Shown here one piece after another: positions 16,846 through 25,200 of a DNA stretch of 39,242 nt (its first letter is position 1; each line of letters starts with the position of its first letter). Location of the stretch: assembly GCA_964390795.1 (NCBI GenBank), contig CAYMLQ010000015.1, forward strand, positions 1-39,242, in the 5' to 3' direction. The position numbers and the translations under genes are program-made. This stretch comes from CAYMLQ01 sp964390795. GTDB taxonomy: Bacteria; Verrucomicrobiota; Kiritimatiellia; RFP12; UBA1067. A model generated the notes under the pieces. It was not told where the DNA came from. It worked only from the letters and a program-made list of their open reading frames with translations, and made no database searches.

Positions 16846-17505
16846 TCACACCAGATCGATGCCGAAAAGAGACGCCAGGTCATCGACCGCGATCCATTCG
16901 TCGGCGTTGTCCGGCGTCTGCTGGGCGGTCCGGGTGATCATCAGCTCGCGCGTCGCGCCGCGCAGCTCGAACAGCTTGATCGGCTTCAGGTCGAACTCCG
17001 TCGCCACGGCCAGCAGCGCCGCGGCGCGGTAGAGGCAGAACGGCGTGCGGCAGTGCGAACAGGAGAACGTGAAATCCTTCAGCTCCGGCAGCAGCCCGTC
17101 CGGCTGGCCGAAGAGGTCTGCCAGTACCGGGTCGGGCAGGTCGTCCGACGTGAAAAGCGCGTCGCCGCACTGGTCGCAGAGGCTGTCGATCTTGGCCCAG
17201 CGCTCGGGCGACAGCGGGCGCACGCTGAGATTGACCAGCGCGACGCCGCCCTCGCGGTTGGTGAAGGTGGTTTGCGCGTGCCCCCGGCGCACGCGGCACG
17301 ACTGCATGCGGCCCGTCTGCAGCAGCTTCTCGCCGAACGCCAGCTCCGAACCGTAGCGCCGGGCGCAGATGCGCCGCACGTTCGCCAGCCACGCGCGTCC
17401 CCACAACGTGTTTCCCGGCTCCTCCCAGTCGACGCTGGGAGCGGGTGCCAGAGTGCCCGGATTGCTCCGCGCGTAATCAAACAGATCCAGTTCCATGCTC
17501 TTCAT
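16846..17505 (-). CDS. SWIM-like protein with degenerate zinc motif, paralog of the 20332 gene
   Basis: 219 aa, divergently transcribed from the SNF2 helicase with only 47 bp between starts. It aligns by eye with the SWIM protein at 20332-21267: GNTLWGRAWLANV against ATTFWGKAWCKNI, FTFSCSHCRTPFCLYRAAALL against IAFTCSCPDWAGMCKHVAAAM, and a shared C-terminal DLASLFGIDL / ELADVFGVDF. The SWIM consensus CxCx(n)CxH is altered: the cysteines are spaced C-x2-C-x4-C and the final histidine position is tyrosine. An extra CDQC pair lies in the middle. It may bind zinc differently or have lost binding. Function is inferred from context as a helicase partner. Start alternatives are 17505 and 17496. Confidence 0.75.
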   Translation of the reverse strand: MKSMELDLFDYARSNPGTLAPAPSVDWEEPGNTLWGRAWLANVRRICARRYGSELAFGEKLLQTGRMQSCRVRRGHAQTTFTNREGGVALVNLSVRPLSPERWAKIDSLCDQCGDALFTSDDLPDPVLADLFGQPDGLLPELKDFTFSCSHCRTPFCLYRAAALLAVATEFDLKPIKLFELRGATRELMITRTAQQTPDNADEWIAVDDLASLFGIDLV

Positions 17506-17552
17506 TATAGCAGGAAGCGGTCAGGCCATGCTACTCTATCGCACATTCGCCT

Positions 17553-20261
17553 ATGACTATCGAACTTTGCCTTTCGCCGGGCGGGCGCTTCTATCTCGCC
17601 GAGACCGAAGCGTCGGACGTCCCGCAAAACGAAACCGCCATCGCGCGCTGGCAGCGCGCGTTTGGCACGTCGGCCGCCGAGGGTTTTCTCCTGCTGGCGG
17701 CCAGCAACGAGCCGCTGCCGCCGTCTCTGGCTTTCGCCCGCGCCTTCGCCCGCCTCTATCTGACGGCGCTCTGCCACGCGCCGAGAGAGGAGGGTGAGCC
17801 TTTTCCCGAGGTGCCCGCCCCCAGCCTTGACGCGCTGGACGCGTGGCTCGACGAGTCGCCACCGTTCCGCGGCATGGAGTACTTCGACGCTGGCCGCGCA
17901 GCGGCGCTGTGGCGCGAGATCCATGCGGCGGCCCGGCAAAAGGCGGCGGCGGACATGGGCGGCGTGGACGCCTTCCTCCACGCGGTCAACCCAGCTTGGC
18001 GCGCGGTCGGACGCGTCACGTTCCATCTGGCCGAGAACAAGAAAAATCCCGACCGGCCTTTCGCGTTTATGGTCACCTACGCCAGCCGGCTCTCGGACAT
18101 CGGCCGCGTGCAGCACCTGCCGCTCAAGCGCGCGCTCAACGACTACGCCGGCGCGAACAACCGCGAGGCCCTGCTGCGCCTGCTCGCGCCCATCCAGCAG
18201 GCGGTCGAGAAGAGCGCCTGCGTGAAGGAGCTGTTCGAATCCGGCCGCATCTACCAGCCCATGGCGTGGACCACGCGAGACGCCTACCGGTTCTTGCGCG
18301 ACATTCCCGCGCTGGAGTCCTGCGGCGTCATCGTCCGCGTGCCGGACTGGTGGAACCCCCGCAAGCCGCCGCGGCCCACGGTCAGCGTCCAGTTGGGCGA
18401 CCGTCAGCCGTCGCGCGTTGGGCTGGAGTCGCTGCTGGACTTCAACCTCTCGGTGACCTTTGGTGAAGATACGCTCACGGGTGACGAAGTCCAGGCTCTG
18501 CTCGGCGCGGAGAGCGGTCTGGTTTCGCTGCGGGGCAAGTGGGTGGAGGTCAACCGCGAGCAGCTCAAAGAGGTGCTCGACCATTGGAAAAAGATCGAGA
18601 AGGCGGTGGCCAAGGAGGGCGTGTCGTTCTCCGAGGCAATGCGGCTGTTGTCCGGAGTGACTCTCGGCGGCGGCGAGGCCGCGCGCGAGGCGGAGCGCGT
18701 CAGCGCCTGGACCGGCGTCCGTGCGGGCCGGTGGTTCAACGAGACGCTCGCCCGCCTGCGGCAGCCGGAGCAGAACGCGGCCGCGCTGCCCTGCTCGGCC
18801 GAGCTGCACGCCACGCTGCGACCCTATCAGGAGACCGGCGTGCGCTGGCTGCACTTCATGGCAAGTCTGGGGCTGGGCGGATGTCTGGCCGACGACATGG
18901 GCCTCGGCAAGACGATTCAGGCCCTGGCCCTGCTGCTCTGGCTGAAGCGCGATGCGGCCGCGCACGCGCCTTCGCTGCTGGTGGCGCCGGCCTCGCTGCT
19001 GGCGAACTGGAAAGAGGAGGCGCGGCGGTTTGCTCCGACGCTGCGCCTGCTGATCGCCCATCCCTCGTACGCCGATGCGCTGCTGCTCAAGCGGTGCGAG
19101 ACGAACCCCGACGCCGTGTTCGCGAACGTCGACCTCGTGGTCACCACCTACGGCATGGCCGCGCGCGCCGACTGGCTGGCGGATGTCGAGTGGCGGCTGG
19201 TGATCCTCGACGAGGCCCAGGCCATAAAAAATTCCGGCACGCGGCAGGCCCGCGCGGTCAAGCAGCTCAAAGCATCGGCGCGCCTTGCGCTCACCGGCAC
19301 GCCGGTGGAGAACCGCCTCGGCGATCTCTGGTCGTTGTTCGATTTCATCAACCCCGGACTGCTCGGCGGAGCGAAGAGCTTCGAGACCTTCGTCCGCGCG
19401 CGGCAAGACCTGCCCGACGCCTACGCGCCCGTGCGGCGCCTCACGCGCCCTTACATCCTGCGCCGGCTCAAGACCGACCGCCGCGTCATCGCTGACCTGC
19501 CGGACAAGACCGTGATGCCCGCCTATTGCGGACTGACGCAGGCGCAGGCCGCGCTGTACGCCGAGCAAGTGCGCCAGCTCAAGCGCGCGCTGGAGGAGGG
19601 CGAGGCCGACGAGCCCATGAAGCGGCGGGCGCTGATTCTCACCTCTCTGATGCGCTTCAAGCAGATTTGTAACCACCCGGCGCAGGCGCTTGCCGACGGC
19701 GATTTCGCCGAGAGCCGCAGCGGCAAGTTCGGTCGCCTGCGCGCACTCTGCGAGGAGATCGCCGAGCGGCAGGATAAGGTGCTGGTCTTCACCCAGTACC
19801 GCGAGATGACCGAGCCGCTGGCGGCCTTTCTTGCAGCGGTCTTCAGACGGCAGGGGCTGATCTTGCACGGCGGCACGCCGGTCGGACAGCGCCGCGCGCT
19901 GGTGGACGCCTTCCAGCGCGACGACGGGCCGCCCTTCTTCGTGCTCTCGCTCAAGGCCGGGGGCACGGGCCTGAACCTGACGCAGGCCTCGCACGTGATC
20001 CACTTCGACCGCTGGTGGAACCCCGCCGTGGAGAACCAGGCTACGGACCGGGCCTTCCGCATCGGCCAGAAGAAGAACGTGCTGGTCCACACCTTCATCT
20101 GCCGCGGCACGGTGGAGGACAAGATCGACGCCATGCTCGAAGACAAGCGCGCGCTCGCCGAGGAGGTTCTGGGCGGCGGCGGCGAGAAGCTGATCACCGA
20201 AATGAAGGACGACGACCTGTTGAGCTTTGTGGCGCTTGACCTGCATGCCGCGACGGAGTGA
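17553..20261 (+). CDS. SNF2-family DNA translocase/helicase
   Basis: 902 aa. The N-terminal half (about 1-410) is the SNF2-associated region found in bacterial SNF2 enzymes. The C-terminal half is the two-lobed ATPase: LRPYQETGVRWL, Walker A DDMGLGKT (447-454, K453), DEAQ box 553-556, LTGTPVENRLGDLWSLFDF, RRLKTDR, then VLVFTQYREM, LSLKAGGTGLNLT, FDRWWNPAVENQ and arginine-finger motif VI QATDRAFRIGQ (829-839). It should translocate on double-stranded DNA and displace proteins. It sits between two SWIM-type paralogs, the common bacterial SNF2+SWIM association. No nuclease or methyltransferase is adjacent, so there is no evidence for a restriction or phage-defence system beyond the helicase itself. 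A 941-aa open frame on the opposite strand is a shadow. Confidence 0.93.
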   Translation: MTIELCLSPGGRFYLAETEASDVPQNETAIARWQRAFGTSAAEGFLLLAASNEPLPPSLAFARAFARLYLTALCHAPREEGEPFPEVPAPSLDALDAWLDESPPFRGMEYFDAGRAAALWREIHAAARQKAAADMGGVDAFLHAVNPAWRAVGRVTFHLAENKKNPDRPFAFMVTYASRLSDIGRVQHLPLKRALNDYAGANNREALLRLLAPIQQAVEKSACVKELFESGRIYQPMAWTTRDAYRFLRDIPALESCGVIVRVPDWWNPRKPPRPTVSVQLGDRQPSRVGLESLLDFNLSVTFGEDTLTGDEVQALLGAESGLVSLRGKWVEVNREQLKEVLDHWKKIEKAVAKEGVSFSEAMRLLSGVTLGGGEAAREAERVSAWTGVRAGRWFNETLARLRQPEQNAAALPCSAELHATLRPYQETGVRWLHFMASLGLGGCLADDMGLGKTIQALALLLWLKRDAAAHAPSLLVAPASLLANWKEEARRFAPTLRLLIAHPSYADALLLKRCETNPDAVFANVDLVVTTYGMAARADWLADVEWRLVILDEAQAIKNSGTRQARAVKQLKASARLALTGTPVENRLGDLWSLFDFINPGLLGGAKSFETFVRARQDLPDAYAPVRRLTRPYILRRLKTDRRVIADLPDKTVMPAYCGLTQAQAALYAEQVRQLKRALEEGEADEPMKRRALILTSLMRFKQICNHPAQALADGDFAESRSGKFGRLRALCEEIAERQDKVLVFTQYREMTEPLAAFLAAVFRRQGLILHGGTPVGQRRALVDAFQRDDGPPFFVLSLKAGGTGLNLTQASHVIHFDRWWNPAVENQATDRAFRIGQKKNVLVHTFICRGTVEDKIDAMLEDKRALAEEVLGGGGEKLITEMKDDDLLSFVALDLHAATE

Positions 20262-20273
20262 GGTGTTGGGATC

Positions 20274-20296
20274 GTGGCATGGGCGTCTCGCCCATG
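20274..20296. repeat. palindromic repeat identical to 4804-4826
   Basis: A 23-bp exact copy of the repeat in the debranching-enzyme gene, here between the helicase stop and the SWIM gene. It forms the hairpin CATGGGC-GTCTC-GCCCATG. Confidence 0.85.
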
Positions 20297-20331
20297 GCTG
20301 TTTTCTGGAGAAGAAAGCAAGAGAGGACATT

Positions 20332-21267
20332 ATGGGCAGATACGACAGTCACCGGTACAGCCGGTACAGCATGTTTCCGACGAGCAAGAGCAAGGGCGAG
20401 CGCATGGCCGACGCGGCCAAGAAGCAGAAGGCGCTCGAGAAAAAGGGCGTGAAGCTGTCGCCCGTGGTTCTGGACGGCTTCGCGCTTGCCACGACCTTTT
20501 GGGGCAAGGCTTGGTGCAAGAACATCGAGTCGTACCACGACTACGCCAACCGCCTGCCGCGCGGCCGTTCGTACCTGCGCAGCAAGAGCGTGATCGACCT
20601 CCAGATCGAGCCCGGCGTCGTGCGGGCGCAGGTGCTGGGCTCGTCGCTCTACCGCGTGGAGATTACGATCCAGCCGGTCACCCAACCGCATTGGTCCGCA
20701 ATCCGCGCCGCGTGCGCCGGCAAGATCGGCTCGCTCGTCGCGCTCCTGCGCGGAACCCTCTCGGGCGAGGTCATGGAGGTGATGACGCGCCCTGACGAAG
20801 GTCTCTTTCCGAAGCCGGCCGAGATCGCCTTCACGTGTTCCTGCCCCGACTGGGCCGGCATGTGCAAGCATGTTGCGGCGGCCATGTATGGGATCGGCAG
20901 CCGCCTTGACAAACAGCCGGAACTGCTCTTTCTGTTGCGGGGCGCAGACTCCGCAGAGCTGATCGCCTCAGCCGCCGATGCGCCGGCGGCACAATCCTCG
21001 CTGTCAGAGGGCGAGGCGCTGGGAGCGGATGAGTTGGCCGACGTCTTCGGCGTTGACTTTGAGGCCGAGAACATCGCGAAGCCCGCAGTTTCGACAACGC
21101 ATAAACGAGGTCGGCCGAAGAAGGCCGCTGAACCGCCCGCGCCGGCCGCCGCGCCCGCCAAGAAGTTGCGCGGACGGCCAAAGAAAGCGGTGGTGCCGCC
21201 TCCGCCTTCCGCGGCACCTGTCAAGCGCCCTCGCGGCCGTCCGCGCAAGACGGTCGCAGCATCGTAG
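20332..21267 (+). CDS. SWIM zinc-finger protein with three C-terminal AT-hooks
   Basis: 311 aa from the ATG at 20332, preceded by GAGAGG. The 5' extension of the open frame to 20227 reads through the palindromic repeat and is rejected. Order of features: basic N-terminus (MGRYDSHRYSRYSMFP), a WGKAWCKN segment, a middle beta-rich region, and the SWIM motif C169-S-C171-PDWAGM-C178-K-H180. Then come ELADVFGVDFE and a Pro/Ala/Lys tail with three RGRP AT-hook cores (259-262, 280-283, 301-304). SWIM domains bind DNA or proteins; AT-hooks bind the minor groove of AT-rich DNA. It lies 70 bp after the SNF2 gene in the same direction, so it is probably co-transcribed and a DNA-targeting partner. AT-hooks in such a GC-rich genome may direct it to AT-rich foreign or regulatory DNA. 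Confidence 0.88.
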   Translation: MGRYDSHRYSRYSMFPTSKSKGERMADAAKKQKALEKKGVKLSPVVLDGFALATTFWGKAWCKNIESYHDYANRLPRGRSYLRSKSVIDLQIEPGVVRAQVLGSSLYRVEITIQPVTQPHWSAIRAACAGKIGSLVALLRGTLSGEVMEVMTRPDEGLFPKPAEIAFTCSCPDWAGMCKHVAAAMYGIGSRLDKQPELLFLLRGADSAELIASAADAPAAQSSLSEGEALGADELADVFGVDFEAENIAKPAVSTTHKRGRPKKAAEPPAPAAAPAKKLRGRPKKAVVPPPPSAAPVKRPRGRPRKTVAAS

Positions 21268-21277
21268 CGACATCCTG

Positions 21278-21390
21278 TATACACGGCGACATAAGTGTCC
21301 GACGGTCACGGAGCAGCGCGGTTTCCCGTGCCGGCCGGAACGCGAAGGCGTTTCGCTCCAAACGTGCGCGGACTTATGTCGCTGTGTATA
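21278..21390. repeat. 113-bp element with ~21-bp terminal inverted repeats
   Basis: Left arm 21278-21301 begins TATACACGGCGACATAAGT; right arm 21369-21390 is its reverse complement with one substitution and one indel. The interior is GC-rich with further imperfect hairpins. There is no open frame inside. It resembles a MITE or REP-type element, inserted 10 nt after the SWIM gene. Confidence 0.6.
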
Positions 21391-21398
21391 GATAGCGG

Positions 21399-21427
21399 TT
21401 GACGTCGCTAGCTCGCTGTGGAATACT
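21399..21427 (+). promoter_or_regulatory. promoter of the TRL-like lipoprotein gene
   Basis: TTGACG (21399-21404), a 17-bp spacer and AATACT (21422-21427). The predicted start near 21434 gives a leader of about 105 nt. Confidence 0.5.
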
Positions 21428-21452
21428 ACATTCAAAGGTCGTTCATATCTGC

Positions 21453-21490
21453 GCCGACCTCCCGTGTAAAAGTGGAGGTAGGCTTTTGTT
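21453..21490 (+). terminator. terminator-like hairpin in the leader of the TRL-like gene
   Basis: GCC-G-ACCTCC pairs with GGAGGT-A-GGC around an 11-nt loop (21453-21483) and is followed by TTTTGTT. It lies between the promoter at 21399 and the ATG at 21539, so it could be an attenuator; or it may end transcription coming from the SWIM gene. Confidence 0.45.
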
Positions 21491-21538
21491 AATGGACGAA
21501 GTTTGTGTGATCACTCCGTAAAAAGAAGGGGTTCTCGT

Positions 21539-21895
21539 ATGAGAAGCGACAGTGTTGTGAAAGTGTTGGGCGCAGCATGCATGTTGGTCGGTTTGGGCAC
21601 CGGGTGTGCGACTAACGTTTATCCAGGCGGACCTTCCGTCGGCGCGTCGATCTATGCAAACGTGACGGCCCCGGCGCAAATGCTGACCGTGGCGACCGAT
21701 GCGAACGCCAAGCCGGTGAAGGTTGGCCGGGCGACATCATCGGCGGTGTTAGGAATCGTTGCCGCAGGTGACGGCGGCCTCAACGCTGCGATGAAGGACG
21801 GAGGCATTACGCGCGTCCATCATGTCGACCACAACATCAAGCTCTTTGCGTACGGCATCTACGTGAGCGATACGGTTATTGTCCACGGCGAGTGA
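21539..21895 (+). CDS. TRL-like family lipoprotein
   Basis: 118 aa from the ATG at 21539, with AGAAGGGG just upstream. It is a predicted lipoprotein: hydrophobic signal with VGLGTGC and the acylated cysteine at 23. The C-terminal half matches the TRL-like family: VGRATSSAVLGIVAAGDGGL, then NAAMKDGGITRVHHVDH and a final YVSDTVIVHGE. The family's molecular role is not known; members are small envelope lipoproteins. It is a single gene with its own promoter and a terminator-like leader hairpin, and a perfect 30-bp palindrome follows its stop. Confidence 0.85.
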   Translation: MRSDSVVKVLGAACMLVGLGTGCATNVYPGGPSVGASIYANVTAPAQMLTVATDANAKPVKVGRATSSAVLGIVAAGDGGLNAAMKDGGITRVHHVDHNIKLFAYGIYVSDTVIVHGE

Positions 21896-22202
21896 TGTCC
21901 GAAAGCGTGCAATCCACACTTCATGAAGTGTGGATTGCGCTGCGTCATACCACCGCCGAAAAGTTCGTAGACCATAATACGGGCACTAGGCACACGGGAG
22001 GGCCGGGTTACACCCCAGCTGCGGACGGCGTGGAAGCCGTCCCTCCATGTGTGCGGGATCGTCCGTTTAGCACAATTACTTTTCGGCAGTGGTATCAGTT
22101 GCGTCAGAATGGCAAGATCACGTTGTCGGCGCGTAGGGCGCGGTTGCGGTAAAGAACCGCAGCTCTTGGGCGATCAGCTGCGGCGACGAAGCGCTCGACC
22201 GA
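21896..22202. other. gene-free region with three palindromes between convergent genes
   Basis: No convincing gene; the 86-codon open frame at 21892 consists largely of repeat sequence. It holds a perfect 30-bp palindrome at 21909-21938 (15-bp arms, centre TTCATGAA), GGACGGC/GCCGTCC at 22023-22042, and CCGCAGCT/AGCTGCGG at 22157-22183. The first and last may act as terminators for the TRL gene and the convergent LamG gene, though none has a T-run. Confidence 0.6.
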
Positions 22203-25200
22203 CTACCTAATAAAGTCCAAATATTTATTGCCGCTGGCCGTATACACCTTTGCCAGCTTGACCTTTGCTTGGTCGGGGTTGAGGCAGCTCACGGAAACAC
22301 GGGTTGTTCCGGGGGCGAGCACGGGAACCTTCTCGGAGAGCCTGCCCCCGGCGACGGTCGCACGCTTTGAATCGAGTACGGTCCAGCGACGCCCGTCGCG
22401 GCAGAGCAGACGCTCGCCCGCCTTGAGCGTGACCGGGAAGCGCAGGGTGCGGCCGCCGACCGTGAGCGCGGGCGAGGCCATCGCGCCGCAGAGTTCGATC
22501 TCCAGCTTCGCTTGGGAGCCCGGACGGACCGCAATCTCCCAAACAGTGTCGGGCGAGTCGGCGGCGGCAATCAGGCGCGTCAACTCGTATTCGCGCTCCA
22601 GATGCTTCCAGTTAATCGCGCGGCGCGGGTTGGGCGTGCCGAACGGCGAGCCGAAAGAATTGAGCGTGACTTCGGCGCGGGCGCTGGCGTTGGAGGACGG
22701 GACGCAGGAGAACAGGAGGGCGTTCTGGCCGGAAAGCAACACGGGCGGGACGCCCGTGCCACGGGGAGAGGGGCCTCCGAAAGCTGAACGCCGAACGCCG
22801 AACTCAGAAGAGGGGAACACGGGCGGGACGCCCGTGCCACAGCGGATACGGTCGAGGGAATCGCCGCGGGCGTTGTAATGCGTGCAGAGGCCGTCTGGCT
22901 CGAGTTCCGCGAAGTCTCCGGAGGCAAGCGTGAACGGCAGGGTGAGGGTCTGGCCGTTGACGCTGAGCGCAGGATTTCTGAGCTGCGCGGTCTGGATGGG
23001 CAGCGCCATTACAGGGCTGACGGTCACGTCGACGCTGCCGCCTGCCGGCAGGTCATTGAGGTAGAAGGTGACCTGCGAGATGTGCGACAGGTCGAGCGGG
23101 TTGCGGTAGATGTCGTAAGCGCCGCCGTAGGGCCAGGTGTAATCGGACATTCGTTCCACATCACGCTCGCGCACGAGCAGCTCCACGTAGCGCCAGCCCG
23201 TGAAATCGAGCGTTACGTAGTGGTCTGAGAGGGCGTGCATGAATTCGCGCGGGGTGGCGAGCTGGAGGTTCAGCAGTGCGCCCGTGCCGTCGCCTTTGAC
23301 CCATACGCCGAACGCGCCCGAGCCGCCGAGGTTGCGGTAGGGGGCGGGGAGGTCGAGCGTGGCACGCGCCCAGGCGCCGGTGCGCGAGGAGCCGCTATTC
23401 GCGGCCCGCAGACGCAGGTTACGGTTGCCCCCCTTCGTGTCGGCGGTCTCGTCGGAGATCGCCAGCGTAACTGCGGGAGAGGCGGTGGAGGTCTTAAAGG
23501 CGGCGAAGTCGGCGGCGTCCGTGAGCGGGATGCGCTTGGGACTGTCATAGGGTACGACCGCGTAGAGCGCTTCGATGCGGGCGCTGAGCGGCTGCTCCGC
23601 GTAGGGGTTGACGGAGGTCCACGACTCCGAGCCGTTGCCGAGACAACTGATGCGGTGGGCGGCCATCTTGAGGGGCGTGAACTGCCATGCGCCATCGCGG
23701 TTCTGGCGCAGGCGGAACTCGTCGCCGGGCACGGCCACGCGGGCGACGGTTTGCGTGTCGAAGTAGCGCGCGAGGCGTAGATGCTCGTACCAGCCGAGCA
23801 GGGTGAATTGTTTTTCAAGGTGGAACGGAAGCGGGGCGTGTGAGACGTTCACGCCTTGGATCGACATAGCGGCGTCGAGGCCGAGGTTCTTGCAGGCGAA
23901 GTACTCCATCTCGTCGAGGAAGTGGCCGCGGGCCTGCGGCGTGGGCGTGCGCGGCGCCCACCAGCCCATCTGGGGTTCGAGCAGGTCGGAGTCGCGGTAT
24001 TGCGCGGAGGTCGCGATGTGCTTGTCGTGAAAGCGTTTCGCGGCCCAGACGGGGTGGTCCCACGCGCCGAGGCGCGAGTGGAACCACCAGTTGTGAGCGC
24101 CGTGGCAGCTCGCCTCGACCAGCGGGTCGCCGTTGAGTCGCTTGAAAATCGCATGGCGCATGGCGTCGATGCCGGTGCGGCTCATCATGCCTTCGGAGCC
24201 GTCGAAGTAGATCTGGTCGAGCTTACACGTGTTGAAAACAGTAGCGACGTGGTCTGCGAGATCGGCGGCGAGGGGCGAGTCGGGCTGCGGGTAGAAGGAA
24301 ATGTAGCGCTGCTGCAGGTAGTCGGCCTGCTCTCCGGCGGCGTGCGCGGCGGGGCGGGTCTTGAACGCGCCGCGCGTGCAACGGGAGAAGGCGTAGGGCG
24401 GCATGCGCGAGACTTCGGCGTACTGGATGATCTCGGTGCCGATGCGGATCGCGTTGCCGTTGCTCATGTAGGTAAAGACCGTGTCGTGGCGGGCCGAAGG
24501 CGGCTCGTTCACAACGAGCACGGTGTCGGTGGGCGAGAGGTCGCAGGCGAGCGTATAGGTGTCGAAAGGGATGAGGTCGGGGCTGGCTTCGGGGGTGATC
24601 CACGCGTCGCGAGGATCGATGCAGGCGGTGAGCGTGTGGATGCCGGCGCGGAGACCGGCGGCGTGGATGCGCTCGACCGTGTCCCTCATGTCGGAAAGGC
24701 CGCGCGGGTAGAGGTTGGTGCTGACGTCATAGTGGCCGAGGGTGCGCCACCAGCCGTGGAGGTGGACGGTCGAGAAGCCGCCGCGGCGGGCGAGTTCGAT
24801 CCAGTCGTCGATGGCGGCGTACGCGAGGTCGGCAAAGAGGTACGAGCCGCGGTTGGCCTCGGCGCCGAGCGACCAAGGTCCGCCGAGTTTCGAGGTTGGC
24901 ACGCCGGCGGAGTCGGCCATGGCGCGGAGCAGGGCGGGCATCTCGGACTTGGGTCCGGCGGCGAGGCCGGCGCGGCAGCCGGTGAGGCCGTGAGCGGCGG
25001 TGGTCCAGACGCGCAGCGCGTGGCCGCTGGCCTCCATCTCGACGGGCAGGTCATAGCCGCGCAGGCAGACCGCGTCCGAGTCGTCGGAGAGCATGTTGGC
25101 CATGCTGCCGCAGTACGTTGCGGGGGTGACCGAGAGGTTGCAGAAGGTGAGCGACGCAACGTTGGTGAGGGTGAGCGCGCGGGCGGTGAAAGTGAAGAAG

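Noticed and set aside
17505..20330. 941-aa open frame on the minus strand opposite the SNF2 helicase
   Set aside because: Antisense to a protein with all helicase motifs; repetitive Arg/Gln/Leu/Val composition with no recognisable domain.
16846..21267. A restriction or DISARM-type defence system around the SNF2 helicase
   Set aside because: No methyltransferase, nuclease, PLD or DUF1998-type partner is adjacent; only SWIM-type proteins are present.
21892..22152. 86-aa open frame after the TRL-like gene
   Set aside because: It translates palindromes and repeat sequence; no ribosome site and no protein-like pattern.
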